Assembly (NCBI GenBank): GCA_000179315.1
Contig: ADZZ01000698.1
Span: forward strand, 19,524 to 83,523
DNA length: 64,000 nucleotides
From: a delta proteobacterium NaphS2
GTDB lineage: Bacteria > Desulfobacterota > DSM-4660 > Desulfatiglandales > Desulfatiglandaceae
Reading direction: 5' to 3'
Position 1 is the stretch's first letter; each line of letters begins with the position of its first letter. The notes under the pieces were generated by a model, which was not told where the DNA came from, ran no database searches, and was given only the letters and a program-made list of their open reading frames with translations. Made by a program: the position numbers and the translations under genes. Below are positions 46,183 to 55,309 of this stretch, piece after piece.

Positions 46183-47160
46183 TCAGTAGGTTCGGTCGAT
46201 AATGTATTGAATCAGCGTGAGCAGGTTTGTTTTAACGGCTGAATCCTGGAAGGTTTTTAGACACACGGCCGCGTCGTCCACATACCCTTGGGCTTCTTCC
46301 CTGATTTTTTCCAGAACGCCGCCCTTTCTCACCCGATCCAGAAGGGCCTCATAAGCCGCCTTGTCTGTTTTCCGGTGCTCGAAAAACTCTGAAAATCGTT
46401 TCTTTTCATTCTGCTCAAGCTGAGCCAGGGTATAGATAAGGGGAAGCGTTATCTTCCCTTCCAGCAGATCTTTTCCCACAGGCTTTCCAAATATTTCTTC
46501 CGAAGAGGTATAGTCCAGCAGGTCATCCACCAGTTGAAAAGCAATCCCCACGGATCGGCCGAACCGCGTCAGGGAGGCTTCAATTTCAGGACTGCTGCCG
46601 GAGACAATGGCTCCGCAGCCGCAGGCCGCTGAAATCAGAACGGCGGTTTTAGCGTTAATGATTTGCATATAGGTGTCCCGCCCGGTTTCCAGATCGTCCG
46701 TGTGAACCAGTTCCAGTATCTGACCTTCCGACATCCGCATGGTCGCCTTGGTGAGACTTGAAATAAACGGGACACTGTTAGCTGAAACAGCAATGGATAA
46801 TGCTTTGGAAAAGAGGAAATCGCCCTCCAGAACGGCAGCCTGATTTCCCCATATCTGATTTGAGGAGGGTTTCCGGCGCCGGATTTCAGCGTTATCCAGA
46901 ACATCGTCGTGAAGAAGGGAAGAAGTGTGAATATATTCAAAAACCGTTGAAAGGGGATATAAATCTTCGCCCCCATAGCCGCACAATTGACAGCTGAGGA
47001 CAAAGATAAGCGGCCTGAGCCTTTTTCCCTCCCCCAACAGGGCATATGTTCCGATTTCCTTGGCCAAAGGTACCCGGGAATCAAAAACCTTGTTCAATTC
47101 CCGATTTATCCTTTCAAAATGCGCTTCAAAAAGTGCGAGAGTTGGAATTTCCCCAGTCAT
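46183..47160 (-). CDS. Polyprenyl diphosphate synthase (octaprenyl/IspB-like)
   Basis: A 325-residue all-helical prenyl chain elongation enzyme, making the side chain of quinones. The first aspartate-rich motif reads LLHDDVLDNAEIRR near residue 85, and the second FQLVDDLLDYTSSEEIFGK near residue 208. GEGKRLRPL and GNQAAVLEGDFLFSKALSIA are also characteristic. Chain length cannot be read from sequence alone, though residues before the first D-rich motif are small, favouring long chains. It stands alone, convergent with the deleted MBL gene. Confidence 0.92.
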   Translation of the reverse strand: MTGEIPTLALFEAHFERINRELNKVFDSRVPLAKEIGTYALLGEGKRLRPLIFVLSCQLCGYGGEDLYPLSTVFEYIHTSSLLHDDVLDNAEIRRRKPSSNQIWGNQAAVLEGDFLFSKALSIAVSANSVPFISSLTKATMRMSEGQILELVHTDDLETGRDTYMQIINAKTAVLISAACGCGAIVSGSSPEIEASLTRFGRSVGIAFQLVDDLLDYTSSEEIFGKPVGKDLLEGKITLPLIYTLAQLEQNEKKRFSEFFEHRKTDKAAYEALLDRVRKGGVLEKIREEAQGYVDDAAVCLKTFQDSAVKTNLLTLIQYIIDRTY

Positions 47161-47383
47161 ATTTACGTTTTCAACTTTCCTTTTCGCTTTCCGATCTCCA
47201 ACGCCACCGGCGGGTGCCCGTTTAATCCGGACCGTGTCTTTCGGTTAATTTTTTATGATAATTCACCTGCCTGAAATTTACAACCTATTTTAAGTCATCC
47301 CTTCCCCCTCTTGCATTAAACGGTCCATATGGAATATATAAGTGAACATTTCCAGAAATACTTATCGGTAAAGGAATTAAAGG

Positions 47384-47575
47384 ATGGTTGATGAAATGAA
47401 CATTTGGTTCCGGAAGCCGGATCCCGTTGAAGTAACCCGGCGTGGCGAAGGCAGCGCAAACCAGCATGTAGGCATTGAAATCATCGAGGTCGGGCCGGAT
47501 TATCTAAAGGGCAGGATAACCGTAGATGAACGCACACGACAGCCCGGAGGCGTTCTCCATAAGAAACCCGGTTGA
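47384..47575 (+). pseudogene. Truncated hotdog-fold thioesterase (PaaI-like) remnant
   Basis: A 63-codon frame that reads like the first half of a hotdog thioesterase: WFRKPDPVEVTRRG, HVGIEIIEVGPDYLKGRITVDERTRQPGGVLH. In the family this continues with the Gly-Gly-Ala catalytic helix; here it is followed by KKPG and a stop, and I find no sign of the rest downstream. The start could be ATG 47384 or 47396. It is best read as a 3'-truncated gene. Confidence 0.65.
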
Positions 47576-47821
47576 ATTTGTGGCCACTTCCCGATTCCGG
47601 ATGGGCGATACAGGGCCTTTGACTTCTCATCCAATTTTATGTAATAAATTGAAATCTAAAATATTAGAAGATTACTTGATAGACTGCCCAGTTCCCTACT
47701 GTTGCTCTGGATGCTGAAATGATCCATAAGTATCTCAAATATAGATAGGATAAAAATCGCTGTAACGCGCAATTGAAATTCGGCTTTTGATAAATGACCA
47801 ACGGCGGCGCAACTCCCGCCA

Positions 47822-47898
47822 ATTACCTGAGGGTGGCATGGTACCCTCTTACGGGGGCAAAACCAAAGCCCGTCCTTTAGACGGGTTGTCTAGGTAAT
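47822..47898 (+). other. Folded element resembling an IS200/IS605 right end (omega-RNA-like)
   Basis: Three nested inverted repeats occur here. The outer stem is ATTACCT (47822-47828) with AGGTAAT (47892-47898), then AGGGT (47830-47834) with ACCCT (47843-47847). The 3' hairpin is CCCGTC (47869-47874), loop CTTTA, GACGGG (47880-47885), extended by an A-T and a G-T pair. A CCCGTC...TTTAGACGGG hairpin at the end is the shape seen at the right ends of IS200/IS605 elements and at the 3' end of TnpB omega-RNAs. No transposase or tnpB gene is present. The outer stem pairs the ATG of the efflux gene, so a cis-regulatory role is the alternative. Confidence 0.45.
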
Positions 47899-49480
47899 GC
47901 GCAACGCACACAAGAGAAAACCCATGTGGCAAGGATCCCTTTTCCTTTGGGTTGTAATGGCTATTTTAAGCGGATGTGCCATGATCGGTCCGAATTTCAA
48001 CCCGCCGGAAGCGCCGTTGGCCCCCAAGTGGCAGGAAACCGAAGGAGCATACACCCGTTCCGATACGAAGGCCTACGACAGCCGATGGTGGGAAGTTTTC
48101 AATGACCCGGTCCTCAATAAACTGATTGAGCTGGCCTACCAACAGAACCTGACCCTGCAGATTGCCGGGCTGAGAGTCCTGGAGGCCCGGGCGCAGCTCG
48201 GTGTCGTGGTCGGGAGCCTTTACCCACAGGTTCAGCAGGCAACCGGGTCCTACAGTTACAACCGTGCTTCGGGGGGAGGTGCGGAACCCTACTTCAGCGG
48301 GGCGTCCATCGGTTTTGACGCGGGCTGGGAACTGGATTTCTGGGGAAAATTCAGGCGGTCCATTCAGTCGGCGGACGCCAACCTCATGGCCAATATGGCG
48401 GGCTATGACGATGCCCTCGTGACCCTTACGGCGGAGGTGGCCCGCGCTTATGTTCAGATTCGCACTTTTGAAGAGCGCATCCGCCTGGCCGAAGAAAATA
48501 TCCGCATTCAGAAAAGGGCCCTTGAAATCAGTGAAGCCCGCTTTAAATCGGGTGCGGTCAGCGAACTGGACGTTCAGCAGGCCAGGACCCTCCTGAACAC
48601 CACCCGCGCCGCGGTTCCCGCATTTCAGATATTGCTGAGGCAAACCCAACATGCCCTGAGCGTTCTTTTGGGCATGCCGCCACAGGACCTGGACGGGCTC
48701 TTGGAAGGCCCTCGGATAATCCCGGATGCCCCGGTGCAAGTGGCGGTCGGCGTTCCGGCGGACCTCCTTAAGCGCCGCCCCGATATTCGGCAAGCCGAAC
48801 TTCAGGCCGTGGCCCAGTGTTCACGGATTGGGGTGGCCAAGGCGGATCTCTTCCCCAGCATTTCTTTACTCGGTTCCCTGGGTTGGAGCACGACCGATGC
48901 GGGCCGATCCAGCCTCGGAGACCTGTTTCAATCCAGCAGCTTCGGATTTTCCGTGGGACCGTCGTTTCAGTGGAACCTTTTTAACTACGGTCGAATCACA
49001 AACAGTGTGCGGGTCCAGGATGCCCGTTTTCAGCAAACACTCACCCTTTACCGCAACACGGTGCTGAACGCGGCCCGGGAAGTGGAAGACGCCATGACCG
49101 GGTTTATGCGCTCCAAAATTCAGGCGGTATACCAGGAAGAAAGCGTGAAGGCCGCCCAAAGAACCTCCGAAATTTCTCTCATTCAATATACGGCCGGCAC
49201 CATTGCCTATGAGAGCGTCTTGACTTCCACCCAGTCCCTCTCCCAACAACAGGATCAGTACGCCCAGACCAAAGGGAACATCGCCCTTAACCTGGTGGCC
49301 ATGTACAAGGCCCTGGGCGGCGGATGGGAAGTGCGGATGGGAAACGATTTGGTTCCGGCTCCCATTCGGGAGCAGATGAAACAGCGAACAGACTGGGGTG
49401 GACTGCTTGACATGCAAAATCAAAAGCCCGACATGGATGTTTCAAAGGATAGAGATCTCTGGCGGACACCGGATTGGTAA
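47897..49480 (+). CDS. Outer membrane efflux lipoprotein, NodT/OprM family
   Basis: A TolC-type outer membrane channel of tripartite efflux pumps, 527 residues. A lipoprotein signal ends in ILSGC. The n-region of the start at 47897 (MRNAHKRKP) is basic as required, which is why that start is preferred over ATG 47924. Then come FNPPEAPLAPKWQE, WWEVFNDPVLNKLIELAYQQN, the paired coiled-coil repeats (ARFKSGAVSELDVQQARTLL) and VGVPADLLKRRPDIRQAEL, all standard for NodT. The C-terminal GGGWE segment is present. First gene of the efflux operon that ends with FUSC at 54813. Confidence 0.95.
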   Translation: MRNAHKRKPMWQGSLFLWVVMAILSGCAMIGPNFNPPEAPLAPKWQETEGAYTRSDTKAYDSRWWEVFNDPVLNKLIELAYQQNLTLQIAGLRVLEARAQLGVVVGSLYPQVQQATGSYSYNRASGGGAEPYFSGASIGFDAGWELDFWGKFRRSIQSADANLMANMAGYDDALVTLTAEVARAYVQIRTFEERIRLAEENIRIQKRALEISEARFKSGAVSELDVQQARTLLNTTRAAVPAFQILLRQTQHALSVLLGMPPQDLDGLLEGPRIIPDAPVQVAVGVPADLLKRRPDIRQAELQAVAQCSRIGVAKADLFPSISLLGSLGWSTTDAGRSSLGDLFQSSSFGFSVGPSFQWNLFNYGRITNSVRVQDARFQQTLTLYRNTVLNAAREVEDAMTGFMRSKIQAVYQEESVKAAQRTSEISLIQYTAGTIAYESVLTSTQSLSQQQDQYAQTKGNIALNLVAMYKALGGGWEVRMGNDLVPAPIREQMKQRTDWGGLLDMQNQKPDMDVSKDRDLWRTPDW

Positions 49481-49490
49481 GCGGGGACAA

Positions 49491-50177
49491 ATGATGAAAC
49501 AAGCGATTCGGCGGCGATTCGGGTTTCAAAATCTTCTCTTCTGGCTTCTGGTCTATCTGTTGGTCAATCCATTTCTTTCGGGCCTACCGCAGTCCCGGAT
49601 GATTTTTGAACTGCTGCTGACGCTGGTACTTTTCTTCGCTGTTTTTGCCATACACAAAAAAAATGACATCCTAACGCTTTCCGTCGCTTTGATGGCCATC
49701 AGCATCTTTATGCACTGGCTCGGCGTCTTCGGGGTCATCCGTTTTTCCCAATGGGTCGGTCAAATCCCTCTCATCCTGTATCTGGCGGTTCTGATATATG
49801 CCTTTTTCAGGGGTATTTTTTCCGCGAAAACGGTCTCGTTTCAGGTGATCTGCGCGACCCTTTGCCTGTATCTCATCATAGGCCTTCTGTGGGCACAGAT
49901 TTATCTGCTTCTAGAGACCCTGGCCCCCGGCTCTTTCAGCGGCAAACTGCTGACCCCCGAAACTCCTCCCTGGGTTCAACTCCAGGGGTTTGTCTATTTT
50001 AGTTTTATTACCATAACCACGCTCGGTTACGGGGACATCACCCCACAGACCCAGGGAGCGGGGGCTCTCTGCCAGGTGGAAGCCATCATAGGCCAGTTTT
50101 ACATTGCGGTTCTGGTGGCGCGCCTGGTGAGCATGTACCGTTCCGAAAAGCCTCAGCAGGAGAATCCCGATGGATAA
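49491..50177 (+). CDS. Two-helix-type potassium channel protein
   Basis: A 228-residue membrane protein with several hydrophobic segments in its first 150 residues. A pore module sits near 180-215 with the selectivity filter TTLGYGD in FSFITITTLGYGDITP, followed by the inner helix IIGQFYIAVLVARLV. No C-terminal RCK/TrkA-N domain is attached. The first of two adjacent ATG codons at 49491 is used, with GCGGGGAC just upstream. It lies 10 bases after the efflux channel gene and overlaps the antiporter gene, so it belongs to this operon. Confidence 0.85.
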   Translation: MMKQAIRRRFGFQNLLFWLLVYLLVNPFLSGLPQSRMIFELLLTLVLFFAVFAIHKKNDILTLSVALMAISIFMHWLGVFGVIRFSQWVGQIPLILYLAVLIYAFFRGIFSAKTVSFQVICATLCLYLIIGLLWAQIYLLLETLAPGSFSGKLLTPETPPWVQLQGFVYFSFITITTLGYGDITPQTQGAGALCQVEAIIGQFYIAVLVARLVSMYRSEKPQQENPDG

Positions 50178-51375
50178 GGCCATTTTGTTTACCGCGCTTT
50201 TGGTTTTTGCCTTCGGACTCTTTTCCCGTCTTTCCGATCGGTCCCCGATTACGGGACCCATGATATTCGTCTCCATGGGCCTGCTGTTGGGTCCCTTGGG
50301 GTTGGATCTGTTTCAGTCAAAGCTGGATTCCGAACTGGTGCAAATCATTGCCACGGTGACCCTGGTGGTGATCCTGTTCACCGACGCATCCACCATCAAT
50401 CTCAGAGATCTGATCAAAGAATACAAAATCCCCCTGCGGCTGCTGTTCATCGGGCTGCCCCTCACCATGGTGCTGGGCCTGCTTATGGCTGTTCCGCTTT
50501 TCCACGGCACGAGCCTTTGGTTCCTGGCCATGATGGCCTTTATCCTTTCCCCAACCGATGCCGCCCTGGGACAGGCCGTTGTAAACAGCAGCAAGGTTCC
50601 CACGGACATTCGAGAATCCATCTCCGTGGAAAGCGGTTTAAACGACGGTATTGCGCTTCCGCCCATCCTGGCCTGCATGGCGGCCGTGGGGGCCAGTGGA
50701 GGCAATGCCTTGGGGGCGGGTTCCTGGGTGACCTATGCGCTCAAACAGCTCACCTTTGGTCCCATTATCGGAGCACTGGTGGGATGGCTCGGGGGCAGAC
50801 TGGTGGAAAAAGCATCGTCCAGGGGATGGATGAACCCCACGTTTCAGCGGCTGGTGTCCATTTCCCTGTCGGTGATTTGCTATGCCCTGGCCGAAACACT
50901 CCACGGAAACGGTTTTATCGCCGCTTTTTTCGGCGGTCTCATGCTGGGAACCCGCACCCCCTTGGTGCGGGAGCGAATCCAGAATTTCGGAGAGGCTGAA
51001 GGGCAGTATCTCATGCTGTTCATCTTTTTGATTTTCGGCATGGTCATGGTACCCGCGGCGAGTGCCCATTTTACGGGACGCGCACTGCTCTATGCGGTTT
51101 TGAGCCTCACCGTGATCCGCATGGTGCCCGTGGCCCTAAGCCTTCTGGGAAGCCGCGTCGGCTGGGGGTCGGTGGCCTTCATCGGATGGTTCGGCCCACG
51201 GGGCATCGCGTCGGTGCTCTATTCGCTCATGGTGGTGGGACAACTGGGAATCAAGGGAAACGAACAAATCCTCTCGGTCATTGTGCTGACGGTCTTGATC
51301 AGTGTTTTCGCCCACGGCCTGAGTGCGGTGCCGCTGTCGGCGCTTTATAACAGAAACGGGAGACATTCAAAATAA
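50170..51375 (+). CDS. Cation:proton antiporter (CPA1/NhaP-like)
   Basis: A 401-residue, roughly 12-helix Na+(K+)/H+ exchanger. Features include ITGPMIFVSMGLLLGP, the FTDAST region, AFILSPTDAALGQAVVNS, and the ion-binding helix SGLNDGIALP (ND motif) near residue 158; GPRGIASVLYSLMV is the conserved arginine helix. No cytoplasmic domain follows. Its ATG overlaps the last codons of the potassium channel gene by 8 bases. Physiologically it could balance ion flow caused by the channel or the pump, which is inference from gene order. Confidence 0.9.
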   Translation: MDKAILFTALLVFAFGLFSRLSDRSPITGPMIFVSMGLLLGPLGLDLFQSKLDSELVQIIATVTLVVILFTDASTINLRDLIKEYKIPLRLLFIGLPLTMVLGLLMAVPLFHGTSLWFLAMMAFILSPTDAALGQAVVNSSKVPTDIRESISVESGLNDGIALPPILACMAAVGASGGNALGAGSWVTYALKQLTFGPIIGALVGWLGGRLVEKASSRGWMNPTFQRLVSISLSVICYALAETLHGNGFIAAFFGGLMLGTRTPLVRERIQNFGEAEGQYLMLFIFLIFGMVMVPAASAHFTGRALLYAVLSLTVIRMVPVALSLLGSRVGWGSVAFIGWFGPRGIASVLYSLMVVGQLGIKGNEQILSVIVLTVLISVFAHGLSAVPLSALYNRNGRHSK

Positions 51376-51393
51376 GGAAGGATCCAATACCCT

Positions 51394-51612
51394 ATGCATT
51401 ACAGCCATCTTCCATCTGAAATGTCTTTTTGGGGCATCTACGTGCCGCCCCTTCTGCCGGCCGCCTTTTTGGGCGTTGTGATGGCCTGGATAATTACGCG
51501 CATTTTAAACCGGCTGAATCTGGCCCGGTTCATCTGGTATCCGTCCCTTTTTTTCCTGGCGCTTTCGGTGATCTGCACCGGTTTCGTGAGCTGGTTTTTG
51601 ATTCCTGTCTAA
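51394..51612 (+). CDS. DUF1656 membrane protein (AaeX-like)
   Basis: A 72-residue protein with two transmembrane segments (YVPPLLPAAFLGVVMAWIITRIL and YPSLFFLALSVICTGFVSWFLI). DUF1656 genes regularly precede HlyD and FUSC genes, as in aaeXAB for aromatic acid efflux. Here it lies 18 bases after the antiporter and 10 bases before the HlyD gene. Its function is unknown even in the characterised systems. Confidence 0.88.
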   Translation: MHYSHLPSEMSFWGIYVPPLLPAAFLGVVMAWIITRILNRLNLARFIWYPSLFFLALSVICTGFVSWFLIPV

Positions 51613-51622
51613 AGGAGAATCC

Positions 51623-52615
51623 ATGGGCAAAACCATTACCATATCCGTTGGCGTACTCATTACATTGACGGCACTCCTCGTGGCGGCTGTTGTGTTGGGG
51701 GTCATGTTTCGAACCTATCTGCTCAATCCCTGGACGCGGGACGGCCAGGTCCAGGCGCAGATCATTCAGGTGACGCCCAGGGTGAGCGGTCCCATCGTCG
51801 AACTGCCCCTTCGGGACAATCAGCCCGTTAACAAGGGAGATCTCCTGATGAAAATCGATCCCCGCACCTTTGAAGCCAAGGTGGAACAGGCCAAAGCCGC
51901 CCTGGCGCGGTCCAGGGCATCCGCCGCCGAAGCCAAGGACAAACTGGCCAGGGCCCGCCATATCTACGAACTGGACAAGGGTGCCATTTCCAGGCTCAGT
52001 CTGGTCGCCGCGGAAAACGCACTGCGCGAAAAGGAGGCATCCGTCAAGGGGGCGCTGGCTGATCTTCGTTCCGCGAAACTTGATTTGGAATTCACCCAAA
52101 TTTTTGCGCCCGCCGACGGGTATGTGACCCATCTCAGGCTTCAGACGGGCAGCAATACCGTGGCCAACCAGCCAGCTCTGGCACTGATCGATATCAAGAG
52201 TTTCTGGGTGTACGGTTTTTTCAAGGAGACCCAGATTCGCTATATCCGGCCGGGCGACCGTGCCGTTGTCAAACTCATGAGTTATCCCGACCAGCCGCTT
52301 GAAGGCGTGGTGGCAAGCATCGGCTGGGGTATTGCCCAAAAGGACGGAAGCACCGGCGTGGACCTTCTGCCCAGCGTCAATCCCAGTTTCGACTGGATCC
52401 GGCTGGCCCAGCGCATCCCGGTGGTGGTGCATCTGAAGGAAATCCCGTCGAACGTCCATCTCCGTGTGGGGACCACCGCGACGGTCATTGTTCTTCATCC
52501 TCACGGCCGCCTCTGGGGATCGGAATACCTGACAAAATGGGGCCGGGACTGGCAGCTCTCTCCTGAGACGGTATTCACAAGCCCAGAACAGACGCAATCC
52601 CGGGAAACCAAATGA
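51623..52615 (+). CDS. HlyD/EmrA-type membrane fusion protein (AaeA-like)
   Basis: A periplasmic adaptor of 330 residues, anchored by an N-terminal helix (ITISVGVLITLTALLVAAVVLGVMF). The lipoyl-like halves are visible in NPWTRDGQVQAQIIQVTPRVSGPIVELPL and FAPADGYVTHLRLQTGSNTV, around an alpha-hairpin (residues about 85-150). The beta-barrel contains GSTGVDLLPSVNPSFDWIRLAQRIPVVVHL, typical of p-hydroxybenzoate efflux subunits. It would link FUSC in the inner membrane to the outer membrane channel. The stop overlaps the FUSC start (ATGA). Confidence 0.92.
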   Translation: MGKTITISVGVLITLTALLVAAVVLGVMFRTYLLNPWTRDGQVQAQIIQVTPRVSGPIVELPLRDNQPVNKGDLLMKIDPRTFEAKVEQAKAALARSRASAAEAKDKLARARHIYELDKGAISRLSLVAAENALREKEASVKGALADLRSAKLDLEFTQIFAPADGYVTHLRLQTGSNTVANQPALALIDIKSFWVYGFFKETQIRYIRPGDRAVVKLMSYPDQPLEGVVASIGWGIAQKDGSTGVDLLPSVNPSFDWIRLAQRIPVVVHLKEIPSNVHLRVGTTATVIVLHPHGRLWGSEYLTKWGRDWQLSPETVFTSPEQTQSRETK

Positions 52616-54813
52616 CCGGCCGCGTTCGGGTTCAGGAGGCCTTCAAGCTGGCCCTGAGCATCATGCTCACATTCTGGCTGGCCCTTGAAATGGACTGGGA
52701 CATGCCGAGATACGCGGCGCTCGCCATCGTGGTGATCAGCCTCGGAACCACGGGGGCATCGCTGCAAAAGGGTGTCATGCGCATTTTGGGCACCACCGTC
52801 GGATTGGTGGTGGGGCTGACGGTCATCGCGGTTCTTTCACAGCACCAGTGGCTGGCGTTGGGGTTTTTCTGCCTCTATTTTTTGGTGATCGGCTATTTCG
52901 TGCAGTTCAGCCCCTACAGTTACGCATGGTATGTGGCGGGCTTTCTGCCGCCATTGGTGTGGGCGAGCGCCTACGGGCACGGCGATCTTAGTTCACAAAC
53001 GTTTCATTACGCCACGTTCAGGTATCTGGAAACGACCGCCGGTATCGTAATCTATACCCTGGTCTGCGCCCTTTTGTGGCCCATAAAGGCGGGCGATCAG
53101 CTGAAAAAGGTGGGAGCGGCCTTCCTAAATGACGTCCGGGACCTTTTTACCGTACTTTGCGGGGATTTGGCCGTCGACCCCCCAAAGAAACCTGAACCGG
53201 ACGCCCTGCAAACATCGGTGGCGGGTCGGTTGTCACAGATGCAGGGGCTCTTTCAGGCGGCCTACGCCGACACCCCTTCCATTCAGCGCTGCAAACCCCT
53301 GTGGGAAACCGCACGCATCAACACAAGGGCTTTGGTGGATGCGCTGGCACTGTGGCATCAAACCATCGCGGACTGCCGCGATCTCGATCCGGAAAAACTC
53401 CTGCCGGGACTTTCAAAGCATCTTGCGACGTTGGACAAAAGACTGGAGCGGATTACCGCGCTCTGGCAGGAAGACCTGGTCAAGGGGGATCCTGCAAAGG
53501 AGACGGAAGATACCCTGCTGCTCAAAAAACGGGGCATACCGGTGAGAAAGCACACCTTATCAACCCTCTCCCACTTTGATCGAGCGGTATTTATGAATTT
53601 CCTGCAGCAGCTGAAAATTCTGGAGCAGGCGACCCGTGATCTGCTTCACTCCCTTCGGATCATCAAAGGTCTTGATGCTGAAAAGGAAGTTTCAGTGTCA
53701 TCCCCGACGTCGGATCCCTATGAGTCGTCAGGATGGGAGCCGCAACGGTTGCGGAAAGCCCTTTTTCCCGTGTTGTGCTTTATAGCCGCCTACTTTTTCT
53801 GGATCTATGTCAATCCGCCCGGAGGGCCCTCGCTTCCGGCAACGGTGATTTCAATCTCTTTAAGCCTGCTGACGACACCCATCAGTCCGGTCTTAATGCT
53901 GATCGTCATGTTGGTGGTGATGTGGACCGTGGTGGCACCCGTCTACTTTTTTCTGATGCCCGCGTTAAGCGCCGGATTCGGCCTTTTGGGCCTGATTTTT
54001 GTCTATACCTTCGTATTTGGGTATGTGGGAGCAAAATCACCCGCTCTCAAACTGGTGCCCATCCTGCTGTTTGTGATGATGACGGGCATCAGCAACACCC
54101 AGGCCTACTCTTTTTTCGGACTGGCGGTTCCGTCCCTCATGCTGGGCCTGGTATTGATCATTATCGCCGTGGTCCACATGCTGTGGACCCCCAGCCGTCC
54201 CGAGCGAGTAATTCTGGGAAGCATAAAGCGGTTCTTCAAGGGATGTGAGAAGGTGACGGCCGCTTTTGCCTATGGGGACCCCAAGACATGGGAAAAGGGA
54301 CGAATTCTTCGAAAGCGCTATGCCGAATCCTTTCTTCTGCCCGGAGTGCGGCAACTGGCGGCATCGCAAAAGCACCTGGATTATAAATTGTTTCCGGACA
54401 ACGATCCAGACAAAGTGGCCCGTTTGATCGCGGCCCTTCATCAGGTCATTCATCGGTTTCACGCCCTTGCCATCGCTTTTGACCAAGTAGGCGCCAAAGC
54501 CCCGGATCTACTCAATGCCGCGGATCCGATTACGAAAACATTACGGGAGAAAATCCAAAGTGTTTTCAAGAAATGGGCGCGTTTCAAACCATCGGATACC
54601 CTCGAAAAGGAACGGACGGCCATCGAAAAAATTGCCCGTAATTTGGAATCCCGTCTGGATGCTCAGGAAGAGGATGGTTTCGCTGATGAAGAGGGCGCCG
54701 AGGCCCTGTATGCCGTGCTTGGAGCCCTTCGGGGCCTTATTCAGTCCATGGGGGAAACCCGGGAAAGCCTCAGTAGTATCAACTGGGGCCAGTGGCAAAG
54801 ATCGCGGTTTTAA
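52612..54813 (+). CDS. FUSC family inner membrane efflux protein (AaeB-like)
   Basis: A 733-residue protein with two clusters of transmembrane helices (about 10-165 and 375-535), each followed by a large helical cytoplasmic domain. This is the FUSC/AaeB architecture, thought to export aromatic carboxylic acids or related organic anions. The first cluster includes RVRVQEAFKLALSIMLTFWLALEMDWDMPRYAALAIVVI; the second LFPVLCFIAAYFFWIYV and PSLPATVISISL. It is the last gene of the efflux operon, and its 3' end touches the RsgA remnant on the other strand. Confidence 0.92.
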   Translation: MTGRVRVQEAFKLALSIMLTFWLALEMDWDMPRYAALAIVVISLGTTGASLQKGVMRILGTTVGLVVGLTVIAVLSQHQWLALGFFCLYFLVIGYFVQFSPYSYAWYVAGFLPPLVWASAYGHGDLSSQTFHYATFRYLETTAGIVIYTLVCALLWPIKAGDQLKKVGAAFLNDVRDLFTVLCGDLAVDPPKKPEPDALQTSVAGRLSQMQGLFQAAYADTPSIQRCKPLWETARINTRALVDALALWHQTIADCRDLDPEKLLPGLSKHLATLDKRLERITALWQEDLVKGDPAKETEDTLLLKKRGIPVRKHTLSTLSHFDRAVFMNFLQQLKILEQATRDLLHSLRIIKGLDAEKEVSVSSPTSDPYESSGWEPQRLRKALFPVLCFIAAYFFWIYVNPPGGPSLPATVISISLSLLTTPISPVLMLIVMLVVMWTVVAPVYFFLMPALSAGFGLLGLIFVYTFVFGYVGAKSPALKLVPILLFVMMTGISNTQAYSFFGLAVPSLMLGLVLIIIAVVHMLWTPSRPERVILGSIKRFFKGCEKVTAAFAYGDPKTWEKGRILRKRYAESFLLPGVRQLAASQKHLDYKLFPDNDPDKVARLIAALHQVIHRFHALAIAFDQVGAKAPDLLNAADPITKTLREKIQSVFKKWARFKPSDTLEKERTAIEKIARNLESRLDAQEEDGFADEEGAEALYAVLGALRGLIQSMGETRESLSSINWGQWQRSRF

Positions 54814-54814
54814 A

Positions 54815-55255
54815 ACACTTTCAGATCTTTTTTTGATGACCTTAATTTTCAAGGCGACCTCTTTCCATCGCTCCTTTTCCACACGGTCAGCACTTTTGTG
54901 CCGGCGATGGGATAGAAATTCCAGTTCACGTTTCATTTTCCGGTAGCTTTCCAGCCTGTCTTTTGAGGTTTCACCTTCATCCATTGCCCAGAGGCCTGGG
55001 GAAAGATATGGTTCCAGAGAGGCCAGGCCCGTGTCATCTGATGCCGAAACCAGGTGTATGGGAATGCCCAACGCCACAGGTTCTACTTCACTGACGAAAT
55101 GTATCGGATCCCGGTGAAGATCTGCCTTCGTCAGAATAATGACGGGATTCAGGCCGCAGCTGTAGACCAGGATCAAGTACCGCATTCTTTCTGGTAAGGG
55201 AAATGTTATCATCGACCGGACGGTTGATGAACATACGGCAGGTGATCGAAACTCT
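54815..55255 (-). pseudogene. rsgA: Remnant of ribosome biogenesis GTPase RsgA
   Basis: The frame from 55212 reads ERMRYLILVYSCGLNPVIILTKADL, then FVSEVEPVALGIPIHLVSASDDTGLASLEPYLSPG, a very good match to RsgA between its G4 (NKAD) and G5 regions. The family then continues with the P-loop GKSTLIN, which is absent. Instead the frame goes to LWAMDEGETSKDRLESYRKMKRELEFL and EKERWKEVALKIKVIKK, the C-terminal helix. The circularly permuted GTPase core and the Cys/His zinc site are thus deleted. A further frame (about 55255-55210; ANRVSITC and VDDNISL) seems to hold the decayed upstream part. Not functional. Confidence 0.8.
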
Positions 55256-55309
55256 GTTTGCCGGTTGCATGGGAACGGCTTTACGGGAATTTATGGAGCA
55301 GGATTTTTT

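Noticed and set aside
51530..52597. 355-codon minus-strand frame opposite the HlyD gene
   Set aside because: Shadow of a clear HlyD coding region; no motif of its own.
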